Shown here in pieces: positions 1-9,703 of a stretch of 64,000 bases of DNA. Location of the stretch: the NCBI GenBank assembly GCA_028285525.1, contig JANQOZ010000007.1, positions 1 through 64,000 on the forward strand, given 5' to 3'. Origin of the DNA: Lysobacterales bacterium (GTDB taxonomy: Bacteria; Pseudomonadota; Gammaproteobacteria; Xanthomonadales; SZUA-38). Within the stretch, counting starts at the first letter, position 1. Each line of letters opens with the position of its first letter. Both the position numbers and the translations under genes were made by a program. Under the pieces are notes generated by a model. The model was not told the DNA's origin and did not search any database. It saw nothing but the letters and a program-made list of their open reading frames with translations.

Positions 1-2
1 GG

Positions 3-1391
3 TTGGCCACCGCACCGCTGCATGGGTTTGCGGCCGGGGGCGGTAAGCCGCTCGATGTGCTGGTGATCGGTGCCGGACTCGCCGGCCTGAACAGCGCCCT
101 GCTGCTGGAAGAGCTCGGCGCAACGGTGCAGGTGATCGAAAGCCGCTCCCGCATCGGCGGACGCCTGCACACGCTCTACGATCTGCCGGGCCATCCGGAG
201 GTCGGGGGGAATACGATGGCGAGCGGCTACGCCAGGATGATCGACATGGCCAGGCGTCTGGACCTCAAGCTGATCGACTACGCTCCCCGGATCTTCGGCG
301 CCCCACCCCCGGCGCTGGTGCTGGATGGCCACACGCTCAGCCGTGATGAGTGGAGTCAGTCTGCGCGAAATCCTTTTCCCGAAGGCTTCCGAGACAAGAT
401 GCCCTGGGAGTTGATTCCCGCGCGCACCCGAGGAAAAAACCCGCTCGGCGTCTCCGCGGAGTGGCTCAGCCGTGATCGTCACTCCCTCGACGTTCCGCTT
501 CATGACTACCTGAAACAGCAGGGCCTGAGCGACGGCGAGATCCGCCTGGCCTACGACACGGCGCCCTACTACGGCTCCTCAGCCTGGGACGTCTCTGCAC
601 TCATGTACCTGTTCAACGAACGCTGGATTTCTGAGCAGATCAAACTTGGCCCGGCGGCCTACGCCGTCGAGGGTGGTAATCAGAAACTGCCCGAGGCCAT
701 GGCGGAGCAGCTCAAGCACGAGACCCGCCTCGACCAGGAGGTGGTAAGCATCGAGCAGGAATCGGACGCTGTTCGGGTGCGCTGTCGCAACGGCGAGGTC
801 TATCGCGCTCGCTTTGTGGTCTGCTCCCTGCCCTTCTCCAGGGTGCGCGATCTGGCGCTGTATCCCTCCCTTGAGGGCAGTCAGCGACGCGCGGTCAGAA
901 CGTTAGGCTACATGCGCAACACGCTGGTTTTTCTTGTTCCGCGCAAACCGTTCTGGGAAACGGACGAGCTGTCGCCGAGCATGTGGACCAACGGCGGGCT
1001 CGGGTCCGTCATGGCGCAGCGCTTTGGCGACGACCCGAGCGAAGTTACCGGGCTGGTGGTCAACACCCGCGGCTGGGTCGCCGACCGGCTCGACCGCATG
1101 GGTCCGAAGAACGCCCAGGCATTTGCCGTCGCTGAACTGGAGAAGCTCCGGCCCGCCGCGAAGGGTGCGCTCGAGGCGGTGGGTTTTCACTCGTGGTGGC
1201 TGGACCCTCACAACGCCGGCGACTGGGCCATCTTTGCTCCCGGTCAGGTCAGCGACTTTGTCCCAACGATGGCGAAGGCTCATGGGCGAGTGCATTTCTG
1301 CGGCGAGCACACAGCACAAATGAATCGAGGCATGGAGGGGGCGATGGAGTCCGCCGAACGGGTTGCGATGGAGATCGCGCAGCAGCTCTAA
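3..1391 (+). CDS. Flavin monoamine oxidase / FAD-dependent amine oxidase (5' end may be truncated by window edge)
   Basis: N-terminal dinucleotide-binding motif VLVIGAGLAGLNSALLLEELGATVQVIE, GGRLHT; C-terminal FCGEHTAQMNRGMEGAMESAERVA typical of amine oxidases. Confidence 0.85.
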   Translation: MATAPLHGFAAGGGKPLDVLVIGAGLAGLNSALLLEELGATVQVIESRSRIGGRLHTLYDLPGHPEVGGNTMASGYARMIDMARRLDLKLIDYAPRIFGAPPPALVLDGHTLSRDEWSQSARNPFPEGFRDKMPWELIPARTRGKNPLGVSAEWLSRDRHSLDVPLHDYLKQQGLSDGEIRLAYDTAPYYGSSAWDVSALMYLFNERWISEQIKLGPAAYAVEGGNQKLPEAMAEQLKHETRLDQEVVSIEQESDAVRVRCRNGEVYRARFVVCSLPFSRVRDLALYPSLEGSQRRAVRTLGYMRNTLVFLVPRKPFWETDELSPSMWTNGGLGSVMAQRFGDDPSEVTGLVVNTRGWVADRLDRMGPKNAQAFAVAELEKLRPAAKGALEAVGFHSWWLDPHNAGDWAIFAPGQVSDFVPTMAKAHGRVHFCGEHTAQMNRGMEGAMESAERVAMEIAQQL

Positions 1392-1680
1392 GCGACGCCT
1401 TTCGCGGCGTGAATTCCAAAGCACTTTTTCCCGACACCACGGATCGCCGCTTGACCCTCGACGGCGAAAGTCACCGCCCGTCACCGCCGCACCGGCGCAG
1501 ACATGCAAAAGACTGATACCGATATCAGGTCAGAAGTAACACAGACGCTTTACAGCTTTTGCAAAGCGATGCTAGTTTCACAGTCATGTTACAAATTTTT
1601 AACATCGCAACATGAGGGGACACAGCCACCAGCAAGCCTGTGGCTGATCATTAAAACGACACACCGGGAGGGTGAACACC

Positions 1681-4131
1681 ATGTCCAGAGGTTTTAAGAC
1701 TAGCGTTGTCGCATTGGCGGTATCTGCTGCGGGGCTGGTGGCCCCCGGCATGGCCTGGAGCCAAAGCAGCGCCGCGGACGATGAGGAGATGTTGGAAGAG
1801 CTCATCGTGACCGCCCGGAAGGTCGGGGAGTCCATTCAGGACATCCCGCTTAGCGTGCAAGCGTTCACCGCTGAATCGATTGAAAAGCAGCAGATCGTGA
1901 ACGTCGAGGACATCGTCAAATTCACGCCTGGTGTTGTTATCGCCAACGAGACCGGCAGTCGGCGGAACTCGTCAATACGCTTTCGCGGGATCGAGCCACC
2001 CAACAACGTTCAACGCCAGCTGCAGACCGCGTCATCTTTTATTGACGGCGTCTATCTGTCCGGCAGCAGCCAGTGGGTCTCCATGTTCGACTTGGAGCGG
2101 GTTGAGGTCGTCAAAGGTCCGCAGAGCGCGTTCTTCGGTCGTTCGACGTTTTCCGGCGCGATCAACTACATCACCAAAACACCCGGCAACGAGTTCACCG
2201 GTGACGTTCAGGCCATCGTGGGCGACAACGGACGCCAGGACGTGTGGCTGGCCGCCGAAGGACCGCTGATCGAAGACAAGCTGTCTTTCCGTGTTTCTGG
2301 GCGCTATTACCGCTACGACGGAGCCTGGGACAACTCACCACCGCCCGGGGGTGCACGGCCTGGCGAGGAGTTTGGCGATATCGGTGCGCGGGAAAGCGAC
2401 ACCATCAGCCTGACGCTTTACGCCACGCCGACAGAAAATCTGTCGATCAAGTTTCGTTACCTGGATAACCAGGACGACGACGGACCGGCCAACCAGTTCA
2501 TCATCGCCGGTGAAAACAACAACTGTGGACCCTTTAACGGCGGCCGCAGCAACTACTTCTGCGGCACTCTGAACGCTGGCCTCCTCACACGAGGCACCTC
2601 TATTGAGACCTCGAGTCTCGATGACACGAGATTTGCTGACGATCTCGGCTACGAGGTCGACAACGAATTCATGTCGCTCATCGCGGACTGGGACATCAAC
2701 GGCTCGGGCTACACGCTGACGTCCGTGTCTGGCTGGTACGAAGAATCTCTCAGCGACTACAAGGCCCAGATCCCCGACGAACTGGACGTTTTTGCGTCGT
2801 GGGATGACGAGTCGTTCTCGCAGGAACTACGCCTGACGTCTCCGCAGGACCGGCGCTTCCGCTGGATGATCGGCGCCTACTACCTCGACCTGGAATACTT
2901 CCAGGGTGGGCAGGCTGGCTTCCCCAGCCCAGGGCCTCAAGGTCCGTTCTCTCTGGGCCAGCCCAGAGGTGCCCCCGGACTCTTTGGCGTCAACCCGCAG
3001 CCGATGGAGACCGTGGAGAACAAGGCGATCTTCGGCAGCATCGGCTTTGACATCACCGACCAGCTCACGCTCAGCGTTGAGCTTCGGCGGGAAGAGGAAA
3101 CCCTGGATATCGCCAGCTCGGTGATCCAGGAAGCCATGCCGCTGGACTCCAGCACCGACGAACTGGCAATAGCAACCGCGCAGCAGTTCGGCGGCGCCGA
3201 GCTTCCACTGTCGGGCGAGTTCGATGCCACCCTTCCCAGGGTGATCCTGGACTATGCCCTGTCCGAAAATACGATGATTTACGGCAGCTATTCCGAAGGC
3301 AACAACCCGGGCGGCTTCAACACCGAGGTCATCCAGCTTGAGCCCACGGTTGCGTTGCCGGCGTTCCAGGCCGAGAACCCCGGCATCGGTTACACCATCG
3401 CGCAGGCGGAGCTAGAAGCAATTGAGGTGGGTTTCAAGCACTCGCTCGCCAACGGCCGAGGCTTCATCAATGGCGCCGCCTACTTCATGGACTGGACCAA
3501 CCAGCGCTTTGGTAATTTCCAGCGGGACGTCGACAGCAACGGTGACGGCCGGTTCGTCGCCGGCTCAGACCGGCTTGGCCAGCAGATCGACTTCCAGGGT
3601 AACGGCAGCACGGATATCTGGGGTGTTGAGTTCGCGGGCAGCTACGTCTTCAATGAGAACTGGGCCGTCAGCGGTGGCTATAACTACACCAAGACCGACA
3701 TCCAGGAGTTTCTGGACGGGCAGTCCACCCGGGTACTCGGCAGTCCGGACGCCAGCGGCAGGGAAATTGCCCAGTCGCCGAATCACACCGGCAACATCGG
3801 CGTGGACTGGACCATGCCGGCTGGCGAGATCTTCGGCCAGCGTGGTGGCGAATGGTTTGCCAGGCTGGACTCCTGGTATCAGTCGGAAACCTACACCTGG
3901 GTGATCAACCTCGCCGAGACCGAGGCAGCGTGGCTGCACAACCTGCGCGGCGGCTGGCGCAACGATCGCTACAGCGTCACCTTCTGGGTCGAGAACCTGC
4001 TCGATGATGATCCGGTGCTCGCCTCCCGTCGTACCACCGGCAGCTTCCTGACAGGCACCCTGGGATATTTTGTATCCCTGCCGGAACCGCGGACTTATGG
4101 TCTGACGGTCACCGCGCGCTTCGGTCAGTAA
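1681..4131 (+). CDS. TonB-dependent receptor
   Basis: Signal peptide, plug domain (ELIVTARKVGESIQDIPLSVQAFTAE...VEVVKGPQSAFFGRSTFSGAINYITKTP) and C-terminal beta-barrel ending in an aromatic-type outer-membrane residue pattern (LTVTARFGQ). ORF opens at a GTG (1672); the ATG at 1681 follows a GGGAGG. Confidence 0.9.
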   Translation: MSRGFKTSVVALAVSAAGLVAPGMAWSQSSAADDEEMLEELIVTARKVGESIQDIPLSVQAFTAESIEKQQIVNVEDIVKFTPGVVIANETGSRRNSSIRFRGIEPPNNVQRQLQTASSFIDGVYLSGSSQWVSMFDLERVEVVKGPQSAFFGRSTFSGAINYITKTPGNEFTGDVQAIVGDNGRQDVWLAAEGPLIEDKLSFRVSGRYYRYDGAWDNSPPPGGARPGEEFGDIGARESDTISLTLYATPTENLSIKFRYLDNQDDDGPANQFIIAGENNNCGPFNGGRSNYFCGTLNAGLLTRGTSIETSSLDDTRFADDLGYEVDNEFMSLIADWDINGSGYTLTSVSGWYEESLSDYKAQIPDELDVFASWDDESFSQELRLTSPQDRRFRWMIGAYYLDLEYFQGGQAGFPSPGPQGPFSLGQPRGAPGLFGVNPQPMETVENKAIFGSIGFDITDQLTLSVELRREEETLDIASSVIQEAMPLDSSTDELAIATAQQFGGAELPLSGEFDATLPRVILDYALSENTMIYGSYSEGNNPGGFNTEVIQLEPTVALPAFQAENPGIGYTIAQAELEAIEVGFKHSLANGRGFINGAAYFMDWTNQRFGNFQRDVDSNGDGRFVAGSDRLGQQIDFQGNGSTDIWGVEFAGSYVFNENWAVSGGYNYTKTDIQEFLDGQSTRVLGSPDASGREIAQSPNHTGNIGVDWTMPAGEIFGQRGGEWFARLDSWYQSETYTWVINLAETEAAWLHNLRGGWRNDRYSVTFWVENLLDDDPVLASRRTTGSFLTGTLGYFVSLPEPRTYGLTVTARFGQ

Positions 4132-4156
4132 GCTAACCGGAGCAAGTAATGATCCG

Positions 4157-4194
4157 AACGGCAGCGACGTCCGACGTCGCTGCCGTTTTTGTTT
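4157..4194 (+). terminator. Rho-independent terminator downstream of the TonB-dependent receptor
   Basis: AACGGCAGCGACGT-CCG-ACGTCGCTGCCGTT perfect 14-bp stem followed by TTTGTTT. Confidence 0.85.
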
Positions 4195-4225
4195 CCGCCA
4201 CACCTCCACTCGAGGAGGAATCAAT

Positions 4226-5203
4226 ATGAAGTTTTTTCAGCACCTTCCGCTGCTGCTCGCAGCCACCGCAGCACCGGCTTTTGCCCAGCACCCGCCCTCC
4301 GTTACCCAGTGCGCCAAACCGTCAGCCGGCACCATTACCTACGAGGCCATCATCAAGAAATACGCTGACCCCGACTCAAAATTTGCGGTGCTTGAGGGTC
4401 TGGATGGCATCAACACCCACTATAAAGATGAGGGTGACGGGCCGGCCGTGCTGCTGGTACACAGCTCCTCCGGCGATCTGAAAGACTACGATCCCTGGGT
4501 CGCAAGACTCAAAGACCGCTACCGGGTTGTGCGTCTGGACCTGCCGGCTTTCGGCCTTACCGGCGCTGTGCCCAGCGGCAACTATTCGATCGACCGTTAC
4601 CTGATGCTGGTAGACGCCCTGATGGACCATCTGGGCATCGAACGGTTTGCGATTGCCGGCACCTCCTATGGCGGACTCGTGGCCTTCCGCTACGCCGGCA
4701 CTCGCGTGAATCGGGTGACTGCGCTCATTCTTCAGAACTCCGCCGGCGTTGAGTACGGCGGACGCCGCGGCACCGACGAACGCCCGCGGGATTTCTCGAT
4801 GGCCTTCAAGCCCCGAGCGATCACGCCGGAAGACTTCGAAAGGATGCTGAAAATCATGATCAATGACCCGGATCAGGTCACGTCGGAACTCGTTGCCCGC
4901 AAAACCGACTACGCCAACGTCATCGGGCGCGACTGCGAGTCATTTATCGCGGGCAGCCTTTACGAGCGAGGTAACCCGGAGCGGGTATTGAGTCACGTAA
5001 AGGTTCCAGCGCTCGTGCTTTGGGGGGGTGACAGCAACGGTCTGTCAGTGTCGACGGCGGAAGCGTTCGCAAAAGCTTTGGTCAACGCGCCGGTGGTCAA
5101 GAAGATTGTCTACGAGGGAGGCGGTCACTTCATCCACATCGAGCGCCCCGAGCAAACCGGGAAAGACGTGCGCGCGTTTTTGGATGAACTCCTGGCTCCC
5201 TGA
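4226..5203 (+). CDS. Secreted alpha/beta hydrolase
   Basis: Signal peptide; GXSXG nucleophile elbow IAGTSYGGLVAFRYA; C-terminal catalytic His region YEGGGHFIHIERPEQ. Confidence 0.85.
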   Translation: MKFFQHLPLLLAATAAPAFAQHPPSVTQCAKPSAGTITYEAIIKKYADPDSKFAVLEGLDGINTHYKDEGDGPAVLLVHSSSGDLKDYDPWVARLKDRYRVVRLDLPAFGLTGAVPSGNYSIDRYLMLVDALMDHLGIERFAIAGTSYGGLVAFRYAGTRVNRVTALILQNSAGVEYGGRRGTDERPRDFSMAFKPRAITPEDFERMLKIMINDPDQVTSELVARKTDYANVIGRDCESFIAGSLYERGNPERVLSHVKVPALVLWGGDSNGLSVSTAEAFAKALVNAPVVKKIVYEGGGHFIHIERPEQTGKDVRAFLDELLAP

Positions 5204-5209
5204 AGCCAG

Positions 5210-5824
5210 TCAGTCCTCCTTCAGCTCAAAGTTGATGAAAAAGGGCATGGTCAGGCGACCATCCTCTTTGCTCGCCCCGAAATACTGGTTCGACTTGTGC
5301 GGGACCTGCGTGTCAAAAACGATGAGCCGGTTAAAGCGGTTGGCGATCACGTCGGTCACCTCGTACTCACCGGGGTTGTTCTCCTGATAGAAGAGCGTCC
5401 CGCCATCGAGCGGCGCGCGCGGCGTGAGATAGACCAGGCCTGCCAACCGATACAGCTGAGCGTCGCGGTGCACCCAGCTGTCGCCATCTCCGGCCAGCGT
5501 GAGCTGAAACGAACAGTTGCAGCGAAAATTGGTGGGCGGAAAGCGCAACACGTCGCTCAAGACAAACGCCGTGAACTGCGTGACAAACTGCTGGTGCGTC
5601 GAGTGAAGGGAGGGCCCACGCGATCCGGGCCAGGATTCCTGAGTCCCGTGACGGGCGTTGAACGCTTCGCAGTCGAGAAACTCCTGGCTGAGCGCCCAGC
5701 GCCGAATCTCCTGCGGATCGTCGAACACCCGGTCTTTGACCACGGTAGGGAAAGGGCGAAGCTGGTCTAGCTCGTCGGCCATGGGGCTATTGTAGCGTGG
5801 AAGGGAATTGATCCTCTTTGGCAC
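5210..5824 (-). CDS. 2OG-Fe(II) oxygenase-like protein (DUF6445-like)
   Basis: HRD...H iron-ligand-like pattern (WVHRDAQLYRLAGLVYLTP...FDTQVPHKSNQYFG); overall similarity recalled, not searched. Confidence 0.6.
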   Translation of the reverse strand: MPKRINSLPRYNSPMADELDQLRPFPTVVKDRVFDDPQEIRRWALSQEFLDCEAFNARHGTQESWPGSRGPSLHSTHQQFVTQFTAFVLSDVLRFPPTNFRCNCSFQLTLAGDGDSWVHRDAQLYRLAGLVYLTPRAPLDGGTLFYQENNPGEYEVTDVIANRFNRLIVFDTQVPHKSNQYFGASKEDGRLTMPFFINFELKED

Positions 5825-5859
5825 AAAGCCAACTCTGGCGGCTCAAGAAAACGCGGCGC

Positions 5860-6315
5860 CTAGCGTAGAAACTGCACTCGGGTGAACGGCCAGGCTTCCT
5901 CGATCCATTCGGACAACGCCTCAGCGAGCGTTGCATCGGTGAGCGCGCCGCCGGTTCGAGTCCAGTAGATCACCGCTGCGTCAAACCCAGGCTGCTCAGC
6001 AGACTCCAAGTAAACGCAGCCCAAAACCTCCTGCCCGGCAGGATCGAGCACCGTGTAGGTAAAGGTCTTCCGCGCGGCAAACTGATCTTCGAGGGTGGCG
6101 ATATCCTCGCGGTTCGCCGCCAGCGTGAAGTCCGGTGACGGCCAGTCACCTGCGAACAACTGCTGCAGCTCCTCGCGGCTGTCCATGACGGCCCGGTAGT
6201 CGGCTTCAGCTTCCGCCTGGGTCAGGGGTTTGAGTCGAAACAGCGAGTGCTCCAGAGAATCTGGAACGATGAAATCCCCCGGAACCAGTTCACGTTGTAC
6301 AGAACTGGAGGACAT
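5860..6315 (-). CDS. Hypothetical protein, GNAT-like acetyltransferase fold possible
   Basis: Intact ORF; internal Met at 6315 gives a plausible cytosolic start (ORF extends to 6369); FTYTVLDPAGQEVLGCVYL resembles GNAT beta strands. Confidence 0.45.
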   Translation of the reverse strand: MSSSSVQRELVPGDFIVPDSLEHSLFRLKPLTQAEAEADYRAVMDSREELQQLFAGDWPSPDFTLAANREDIATLEDQFAARKTFTYTVLDPAGQEVLGCVYLESAEQPGFDAAVIYWTRTGGALTDATLAEALSEWIEEAWPFTRVQFLR

Positions 6316-6444
6316 CGCAGAGATTAAGATGAGTATCCATTGCCACATGAATGATATATCGACCGGCATACCGATTCGACAAAGCCCGTACGGAACGCCA
6401 ATAGCTCTGGCGGACTAGTAGCGACCCGTTGCCAGAAGACTCGG

Positions 6445-7179
6445 TCAGCTCGGGCTTAGCGAACGCTCGTTCAGCATCTCCCGATAGAAAAAGGACTGCC
6501 CGCCCTCGTTGACCAGGCGACGCAGCTGGCTAGCCAATCTGAGCGATCTGTCATCCGGGTGAATTGCCAACCGGATTGGATGACGGTTTCCAGCGATCAG
6601 TAGGTTAAGCGCATTCCAGCAACGGGCGGCGAGACAACGCAGCATGCTGTCGGCCTCAAATCCCACCATCGCGGAAGGGAAGAAACGATGACGCTGTGAG
6701 TCATAGTTGCCCGTGAATGTCTCGAAATAACGGAACGGAGCGGCCGTCAACCGCGCTTGCGATATTGCTCCCATCGCCCAGGCCGGCGGCACATAGAGCT
6801 CGGGACTCGGCAGGTGGTTCTCGGCAAACCACTGATAGCATCGCTCCAGCAGGCGGGCGATGCCCGCCTCGTCGAGCGCCAGGTGCTCGGCGACGTCCCG
6901 GGAGATGGTCAGGCTGTGAAGTCGATGTTTCAGACCTCTGACTCGTTCAACTTTGTGCCGCCAGCCGTGGCCCGCCAGCTCCGCCCCTGTGTCGACGAGC
7001 GTCCGCAACCTTGTCAGCGTCGAGTTGTTCCAGCCAGTGTCTGGAACAACGAGTAGCGTGACCTTGTCGATGCCGCCGTCATGCAGCTCACCGTGAATCG
7101 CTTCTGTTTGCCCAAGGGTCGCCGGCGTGACGTCATGAATCGAGGCCATCAGCTGCCGTTGACTAACGGTGGCCGGCAT
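6445..7179 (-). CDS. Polysaccharide deacetylase-family protein (DUF2334-like)
   Basis: MASIHDVTPATLGQTEAIHGEL, LLVVPDTGW, ELAGHGWRHK motifs typical of DUF2334/NodB-like fold. Confidence 0.75.
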   Translation of the reverse strand: MPATVSQRQLMASIHDVTPATLGQTEAIHGELHDGGIDKVTLLVVPDTGWNNSTLTRLRTLVDTGAELAGHGWRHKVERVRGLKHRLHSLTISRDVAEHLALDEAGIARLLERCYQWFAENHLPSPELYVPPAWAMGAISQARLTAAPFRYFETFTGNYDSQRHRFFPSAMVGFEADSMLRCLAARCWNALNLLIAGNRHPIRLAIHPDDRSLRLASQLRRLVNEGGQSFFYREMLNERSLSPS

Positions 7180-7181
7180 CG

Positions 7182-8309
7182 CTAGACCTGGCTGCTGAGC
7201 TGCTTAAACCAGTGCTGCAGACTCAGTCGATTCAAGTTTCGTGCTGCCTGCCGCGACTGCGTTGCGCGCTTACGCCGACTAGCTTCGGACAACGCGGCCA
7301 CGTCCCGAATGGCGTCGCTCACCGTTTGACGAGTTCCGATGCGGTAAACGTGTTTGCTTAAGTTCGGCCAATGAACGATGCCGCAGGATTCGGATACGAG
7401 CGCCAGCCTCTCTCGCGCCATGGCCTCAAGCGCGACCGTGCCAAATGACTCAACGTGTGATGGCAAAACGAGCATGTCGGCCCGATCCATCTGTTTCAGC
7501 AGCTGCTTGCGCGACACCCAGCCCAGGTATTCCAGGTTTGGGATCGCGTCAGCCTGTTTGGCGATCTGGTCTTTCAGCGGGCCGTCGCCCGCGATAACAA
7601 AGTCGATTGCCGGTAGCTCCCTGGCAGCGTCGACGAAGCTCTGGATATTTTTTTCCGGGGCCAGCCTGCCTGCAAAAAGCACCCTGCTTAGATCTCCGCT
7701 AAGCGGGGCAACGGGCGCTTCCAGCGAGGAGACCGGCACCAGCGTTCCCATCAGGTCCACCTTCTTTGCGCCCATTTCTTTCGCCAGGTTGACCATTTGA
7801 TCCGAGTTAGCCAGCACGAGATCGGCGTACCGAAACAGGATCTTGTCCGCCCATCCAAACCACAGTCGGCTGAACGATCTCAGAATGGGATTACTGTAAA
7901 GGTCCGTCACGCCGGAATAGTTAGTGTGGAACCCGACGATGAGCCTGGCTCCCAGGCGTCGCGCCCACCATGCGCCGAGTAGACCATAGGGGCCTGGTGT
8001 TGCGACAACAACTGTCTCGGGCCTGTGGGAACGCATCACCTTGCGGAAACGTCCAGGCGAGGGTATCCAGATCCGCTGCGTTGGATCACCCGGCAAAGGA
8101 AATTTCAGATAGTCTCGCGTCGTACCGCTGGGGCACAGGACTTCGCAGGGTACAGACTGAGCACGAAGCTGAGCCAGGAGATCCTGATAGTAGGCGCCGA
8201 CACCGTTTCGTTCCGGAAGGGAGTCGGAAACAATGGCCACGCGACCTGGCCCTCGCCCGAGAAGCAGTTCTGGGGTCTCCGTCGATTGAAGGTCGGTCTC
8301 ACGCAGCAT
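7182..8309 (-). CDS. Glycosyltransferase family 4
   Basis: VLFAGRLAPEKNIQSFVDA, VIAGDGPLKDQI, LVLPSHVESFGTVALEAMA GT-B/GT4 motifs; the Met at 8309 follows the upstream sulfotransferase stop at 8311. Confidence 0.9.
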   Translation of the reverse strand: MLRETDLQSTETPELLLGRGPGRVAIVSDSLPERNGVGAYYQDLLAQLRAQSVPCEVLCPSGTTRDYLKFPLPGDPTQRIWIPSPGRFRKVMRSHRPETVVVATPGPYGLLGAWWARRLGARLIVGFHTNYSGVTDLYSNPILRSFSRLWFGWADKILFRYADLVLANSDQMVNLAKEMGAKKVDLMGTLVPVSSLEAPVAPLSGDLSRVLFAGRLAPEKNIQSFVDAARELPAIDFVIAGDGPLKDQIAKQADAIPNLEYLGWVSRKQLLKQMDRADMLVLPSHVESFGTVALEAMARERLALVSESCGIVHWPNLSKHVYRIGTRQTVSDAIRDVAALSEASRRKRATQSRQAARNLNRLSLQHWFKQLSSQV

Positions 8310-8310
8310 T

Positions 8311-9480
8311 TCAGGCAGCTTCCGAAGTCTCGCGAGCAGGAAAAGAAAAGTGCCGGTAAACACTGTCGAACTGGCTCATGATCTTCGCCTCATCCAGCCC
8401 AAAGTCGTCCAGGCTGTAACGATGACGGGACGCGCTACGCTCAGACCGTTGCGACTCGATCCGCAGCTGGCGTCGGAGCGCGGGGCGGACCTCAAGGCCA
8501 ATTCGGGCAAACGCCGAACGTACAGCCTGTTCAGGATTTGTCCGAAGATCTCGGTTTTCCACAAACGTCATTCGCGTCGGGTTTCGATCTCTGGCGCTCG
8601 CGAGATTGAGGTAGTAGAACCGCAGCAGCTCGGTCAAGCGATCGCCAAAATCTTTGTCTACGCCGGTAAACCCGCAGGCGCTCAAGCCCGGCAGCAGGGA
8701 GCTGAGTTGAGAAGGAACGGTGGAGAGTGGATCGCGCATACAGCTAACGATCCTGGCGTCCGGAAACTCATCCAGCAGACTGTGGGCCATGCCGGCAAAC
8801 GAGGCGTTCTTGGACAGAAACGTTTTGTCGGCGCCGAAGACGTAGAGGTGTTTCTGGATGCAGCCTCGATAGTAGTCGAGCATTCTGTTCCGCTCGCCCG
8901 CTGTCAGCTCCTGATCAAATCGCGCCAGCCGCCACAGCCACTTGGCCCTGGGGAAAGGAACCACCTGAATGAAACACGCGTTGAGCGGCAGGAGACACAG
9001 AAAATCCTCCTCCGGGCCAGCAAGCCGAAAGGGGTGCACCTCGTCCATATCGCCAAGCAGCCGGCTAATTGCCCAAGTCAATAGACGGGCTCCGGGGCGC
9101 CCGATCAGGCCGTCGATTTTTTTCAGGCCGAGGACAAACATTTTGGCTGTGACCGACAGACCCAAGAGACACTCCCACAATGTGAAAGTGGTGAACTGTG
9201 AATCGCTGGCCAGCACCGTGTGCAGGTAGGTGGTACCGCTGCGCGGCGGGCCCAGCACGAAGAGCGGTTGACGAATAGCGATCTTTCGGTAGCCCCGAAA
9301 AAAGACCTCGTCGAGCACAAAGCCCGCCCAGTGCAGCAGCTGGAGCGCGAGAAACACCGGCAATAACAGCAAGAGCACCAGTGCTCCTGCCACACTGCGG
9401 CTGCCCGTCACGGGAGACGCCAGCGTTTGTGCCACTAACTGACCAAATCGTTTGAGACTGATGAGAAATAGGATCGGCAC
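8311..9480 (-). CDS. Sulfotransferase family protein, membrane-anchored
   Basis: PAPS 5'-phosphosulfate loop LFVLGPPRSGTTYLHTVLASD; 3' loop region RIVSCMRDPLSTVPS; N-terminal hydrophobic segment. Confidence 0.85.
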   Translation of the reverse strand: MPILFLISLKRFGQLVAQTLASPVTGSRSVAGALVLLLLLPVFLALQLLHWAGFVLDEVFFRGYRKIAIRQPLFVLGPPRSGTTYLHTVLASDSQFTTFTLWECLLGLSVTAKMFVLGLKKIDGLIGRPGARLLTWAISRLLGDMDEVHPFRLAGPEEDFLCLLPLNACFIQVVPFPRAKWLWRLARFDQELTAGERNRMLDYYRGCIQKHLYVFGADKTFLSKNASFAGMAHSLLDEFPDARIVSCMRDPLSTVPSQLSSLLPGLSACGFTGVDKDFGDRLTELLRFYYLNLASARDRNPTRMTFVENRDLRTNPEQAVRSAFARIGLEVRPALRRQLRIESQRSERSASRHRYSLDDFGLDEAKIMSQFDSVYRHFSFPARETSEAA

Positions 9481-9703
9481 GGGTAAAACGCCATCGGCAT
9501 TGCAGCGCGATGGACGCTAGCACAGCAAAATGACAGTTTTTCTAAGCGCTCGGGAAGTCTCCACCCCCGCGAATGGCCCACATCTCGACCCAGGTCGCCG
9601 AGTGGACACCTGATGCTTGCTTCTCCCAGAACCGTTGGCTCCCCCATGCCTGCCAATTCGACAGGTATGGGATGGTCTTAGGCTTCACAGGACTAGCTCT
9701 TCG

